A stretch of DNA of 64,000 nucleotides from Eonycteris spelaea (lineage: Eukaryota; Chordata; Mammalia; Chiroptera; Pteropodidae): contig PUFA01000086.1 of assembly GCA_003508835.1 (NCBI GenBank), forward strand, positions 1,302,001-1,366,000. Reading direction: 5' to 3'. The notes under the pieces were generated by a model. It was not told the origin of the DNA. It ran no database searches and saw nothing but the letters and a program-made list of their open reading frames with translations. The translations under genes and the position numbers were made by a program. Shown in pieces: positions 59,891-64,000 of the stretch; position 1 is the stretch's first letter; each line of letters begins with the position of its first letter.

Positions 59891-62800
59891 AACTGCCAAT
59901 ATGAGGAAAACACATGCAAAGGACATGTAAAAGCAGCTGGTCAAGATATTTCTGAGTCAGAGGTAAGAAAAACACACAAGTCAAAAAAGTGTAAGATATA
60001 GGTTATAAATTATCAGATAAAATATTTTAACTGTTACCCAAAATGGTAAAATGTTTGCTCATATATAGCACTGTTGAAACTGAAGAGCAATGGTCATTTT
60101 CATGCAGTATTGGTGATAGTCTCAACTACCTAGACATCATGGAGTGCAAGTTGGCAATATCTGTCAACATTTTAAGTCACATGTTTCTCTATTTAGCAAG
60201 CTTTCTGTTACAAATCAACCCTAAAAATACAAAAACAAAAAAAGCACTAACCAAAAACACAGGCACATAGACACAGACACAGACAGACACACCACACACA
60301 TTTCTTCCTCTATCAACAAAGATATTTATTGTAGATTAAGAAATTGAGAACAAACATCCAACTTTTTATGTCACACACAATATGAATATATGCACATATA
60401 CACACTTGTGTATGTGTGTTATTATTATATTATTATTCTTTAACTCAGCAAAAATTACCAGGTAGAAAATTTTCTTATTCTCGGTTCACTTTATTCTAAA
60501 AAACAGAATACATATTCTATTTTTCAAATGCTGAAAGGATGAAATTATTAATTATAGAGGAGTCTGCTAGAAGTAGTTAAAAGTAGAAAAGAAATGCTGA
60601 CACATTGTGAAGCAATGAAGAGGGATATAGTCATGTTGCAGAAAAAGTACCCACCCAGAGCTACACATACAACCTAACCAAAAATGAAGCTGGGATGAAT
60701 GATGAACATATATGACTATCATGTGTTATCTATTTATTAGTTTTTTTTGGTTGTTGCTGCTATCAAAATACAGAATGAAATATATTGTTTCAGTAGGAGA
60801 TGGATGGGACAGAGAACTGGATGTGTTTGCAGAAAATAAACTTCATTTCAACGCAAAGAAAATTTCAAAAATGAGGAGGCCTTTAAAATATTTTTGAATT
60901 AAAGCCTGAGATAAGATTATGCCAAATAGAAGACTTTGTCAATAAAATTTCCTTGTCTTGGTAAAGACAATGAGGTTTGCTTGTGGGTTCTTCAAGAAAA
61001 AAATGCAGCGATCTGCATTCTAACATGACTGGATGCTGAAACCTTTAAGAAAATAGAGGAGTATGAAGTCCACAGGCTCAGTTGTCATTATAAAACTATG
61101 TCCTCCTTGTTATATATATTTGGAGCCAACATTGACATGTATATGTATGATATTATATATATATATATTTTTTTTTTTTGAGTCAACATAAAAAAATCTG
61201 ATGCAGACATTCAAAGTGGACATTTCCCAAGAGAATGAAGTGAGAGAAAAATCTTGTTCAGAAGTTATTATTTTAGGAAGAAATGAACCATATGAATAGC
61301 AGGTGTGTATGCTAATAAAATGACTCTATGTTTTAATTAAGTAGCATTTCCCTACAGAGTAATTACATATGGTGTTTACTCAACTATTTTTTAAAGGCCA
61401 TTAACACTTCTGTAATGTACTTTCTTCTCAGGCTACAAGTTTAAAGCTTTAAGAACATTTGCTTTCATTACAAAAGAAATACATAATAAGTACTCTGTTA
61501 CAAATATTTATTCACTGTAAAATAGTGCATCTAAGTATTCAAACATATCAATAGCTTACTTTCATAGCTTATTTTGTTTATAAAATTTGCCATAGCTTTA
61601 TTGTAAAGAATTATTCCTTGGATTCTATAAAACCAAAAATTTTATGAGATATTCTCAAGTAAATATTACTACACCAATGGAAAATTTTGCAGCTGTGATA
61701 AAGCTGAAATAAGTTCTCATAGTTACTGTATATAAGAGTGAGGGGGAGTGCCACAGAATATACTGCCAGAAAATCATGTCTTATCTTTAGAGCTAAATAA
61801 TTATTAACTGTATTAAAACCTTCCACATGAAACACTCAGATTGGAAGGAATTGTCTATTCCTTTTGGAAGAATCTTAGGAAATCACTACAGAATTGTTTC
61901 AGGAACACAAGAAATCTACGCATTTTAAAGACTTTCAGGGACTTGACAATTGAAGAGTATATTTGATTTCCTTACTTAGACTATCATAAATCTATAGAAT
62001 TTGGGGGCAAAAAAAGTTTTATTAGACTTGTATTGTTCATCAGAGTATTAAATAATTGGATTCTCTGAAAAACATATTCATCAGTAGCTCCATGGAAGAA
62101 GCCTATAACATTATCTTTCAAAATGTTGAATTTGGCTTCTAAAGACTCTGTATTTTAAGGCTTCTGATTTTGATTCTCTAGGATATTCTCTAGGAAATCA
62201 CTGAAGCATTATCAATATACTCATTGTTAACACAAGAATCTTTAGAATAGAAAGTGCTTGATTAGACTTAATTAGGGATTGAAAAGAGAATTTTTGAATG
62301 ATTACTATCAATTTTATAAATTACTAGTACAAAAAACCATAACTTACAGATATGCCTCGAAGATGATGCTTGGCAATATTTTTTGAGAAAAACAGTTCTG
62401 GACAAATTCCACCTTTTTGTCTGGAAAGGCATTAAATTTGAATGTCTGTGGATTGGAAATGTCACATCTGGCTAAATCCCAGTTTCTTTCTCAAAAAAAG
62501 TTGGCCTCTGAGGCCATTAAAGCTGGATATCCAAAGAAATGGGCTTTACTCATAAAAAGAGATATTAATTCAAAACACATTTTAAATGTATTTGTCAACT
62601 GTAACAATAAACTTTAAAGGCACTTTTTTTTTTATACCAATCATGTTCTGAAAAAGTGAATTAAAAACATAGTCAAGAGAAAGATTTCAAGCACAGACAA
62701 CCCATCAGGGTAGATTTTCCAACAAAAAGATTATGAGTGTTTTCCTCTAGTAACTGTCTGATGTTGTAGAATCATATTTTCCTTAATGAAGTCTAAAGTT

Positions 62801-63859
62801 TGTTCTTAGAATTTAAATACAGTTGTCATTTAATGAAGCAATCATCACTGAATTCTTTGGTAGCATTTAACAGTTCTTAGAATTTCTTGAAATAAATTAT
62901 AGGAAATTAGTTTAACTTTTTTTTTAGTTAGTAAACAATTTTTAAAAAGCCTTTGCCACCAGTTTGGTTATTAGTAAGGAGGTGTTACAACATCCCTGTT
63001 GCCATGTTTCTAATGATAATCTCTTTCAACAGGGCTTTTAAAGGTGGACAAAATAAAGTCAACATAAAACCCCATGTTAGTTTTTGATTAAGGAGACTTT
63101 AATCATTAATCATGGAAACATACTTTGTTTTCCTCAATTTTTAAAAGAATTAAATAATAATAATAATAGCACATCAACGTAACATATACTAGAATTAATT
63201 TCTCTAGGATATTTTGAAGCGGAGGACACACTTGATTAAAATATTCAATAATAGGGATGCCACCTTTTGGACAGAGCTCTGAATGTGGCTGTGAAGACTT
63301 GAGTCTAGTTCAAGTTAGTAGTTACCATATTTTGATGGTTAGAAAAATAAAAAAGAAACAGCAGTTGTCTGTGCCCTGACCTCCCACATTTAGAAAGGTC
63401 TTTCTAAATCTTATAATTTAAAAATTTTCAAGACTTATCAATTAATCCTACAAGATAAACTATAAAGAGAACATGTAAATTAATTCTTATATTTTAGATA
63501 TGCATGTATTTGTAATTATGATCCTTATTTAATTTTTGTGAACTTCATACTAAAATAATAAAGGCCAGTTACCCTAGATATTAACACCTATATTGTGAAA
63601 ATATTTTTCCTTAAGGAGTGTGAGTATAATTTTTGGCTACTTGATAGAACCTGATTTTTTATTCAGTAACTTATGAGATGTAAGGTAAGAAACATGGATT
63701 ACTGACTTTTGCCTGTTCTGTATCTTACATACTTACTGGTCATTAAAGCGTTATCAAATTAATATAAAGGCCATGACAACGAAGTGATTTTTTTTTTTTA
63801 ATTGGAGACTAGTATTTCTAGAGACAGTTTATTGTTCATTTTACTACCTGCAAAACAAA
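59891..63859. other. unassigned AT-rich DNA
   Basis: I see no nameable repeat or gene in this long stretch. CA-rich and TA-rich simple patches lie at about 60258-60300 and 61138-61180. Short frames (60043-60270, 61611-61835, 62268-62617) have no recognisable domain and overlap each other on opposite strands in places. Confidence 0.45.
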
Positions 63860-64000
63860 GAACCACAAACTGAGTGACTTAAAAGAACAAAATTTATTGC
63901 CTCACAGTTCTAGAGGCTGGGAATTTGAAGTTCAGGTGTTGGTTCGAAGCCTGTAGGTGAGGATCCTGGCTTGCCTCTTCAGTGTCTAGTGATAGCAGGT
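63860..64000 (-). mobile_element. MaLR LTR (MLT1-like), cut by the window edge
   Basis: The plus strand reads as the antisense start of an MLT1/MST-type LTR: 'accacaaactgagtgactta', 'aacaaaatttattgcctcac', 'agttctagaggctgggaatt', then 'gaagttcaggtgttgg'. The element continues beyond the window. Confidence 0.65.

Overview
The window looks like ordinary non-coding nuclear DNA of a placental mammal. It is clearly AT-rich, has no long open frame, tRNA, rRNA, CpG-island-like stretch or recognisable host exon, and carries a dense, layered set of mammalian transposable elements (L1, L2, MIR, MaLR-type LTRs, ERV LTRs and a Tigger DNA transposon). The L1 3' ends at 33240-33540 and 17107-17620, and the L1 5' region shared by 7684-8660 and 17640-19054, are of a type I associate with bats. 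No VES-type tRNA SINE is seen. A bat is therefore my best guess, at moderate confidence, made from memory of repeat sequences and not from a search. The window could be a gene desert or a long intron.

Layout. 0.7-6.7 kb: MIR, a long ancient A/G-rich repeat and old minus-strand LINE fragments. 7.7-11.6 kb: a plus-strand, 5'-truncated, internally deleted L1 with decayed ORF1 and ORF2 and an odd hairpin-rich segment ending in 35 A. 12.2-15.4 kb: old L1 3' ends, including a twin-primed (inverted) copy. 16.1-19.5 kb: an old minus-strand L1M split by a 1.95-kb L1 that kept both ends but lost its middle. 19.5-30 kb: mostly unassigned DNA with an L1 3' end, an old LINE fragment, an L2 and MIRs. 30.7-34.3 kb: an ERV solo LTR inside an older repeat, a plus-strand L1 split by a different solo LTR, and an old LTR. 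35.8-40.3 kb: two MaLR LTRs and a nearly complete Tigger-type transposon split by a third kind of solo LTR. 40.5-49 kb: another ancient A/G-rich repeat, MIRs and unassigned DNA. 49.2-51.7 kb: a decayed ERV remnant (gag nucleocapsid, protease, part of RT, probable env tail, polypurine tract) with its 3' LTR. 52-64 kb: an old LTR, MIRs, an L1 fragment, microsatellites and a MaLR LTR cut by the window edge.

None of the element genes is intact, so nothing here works together as a pathway. The value of the window is its record of insertion order: each nested element must be younger than the one it interrupts. I found no convincing new biological system. The items most worth checking are the internally deleted L1 with a target-site duplication (17107-19054), the hairpin-rich segment with a poly(A) run (11353-11526), the twin-primed L1 (14210-15376) and the LTR family present at 30.8 kb and 50.9 kb. 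Family names were assigned from remembered consensus sequences without a database search.
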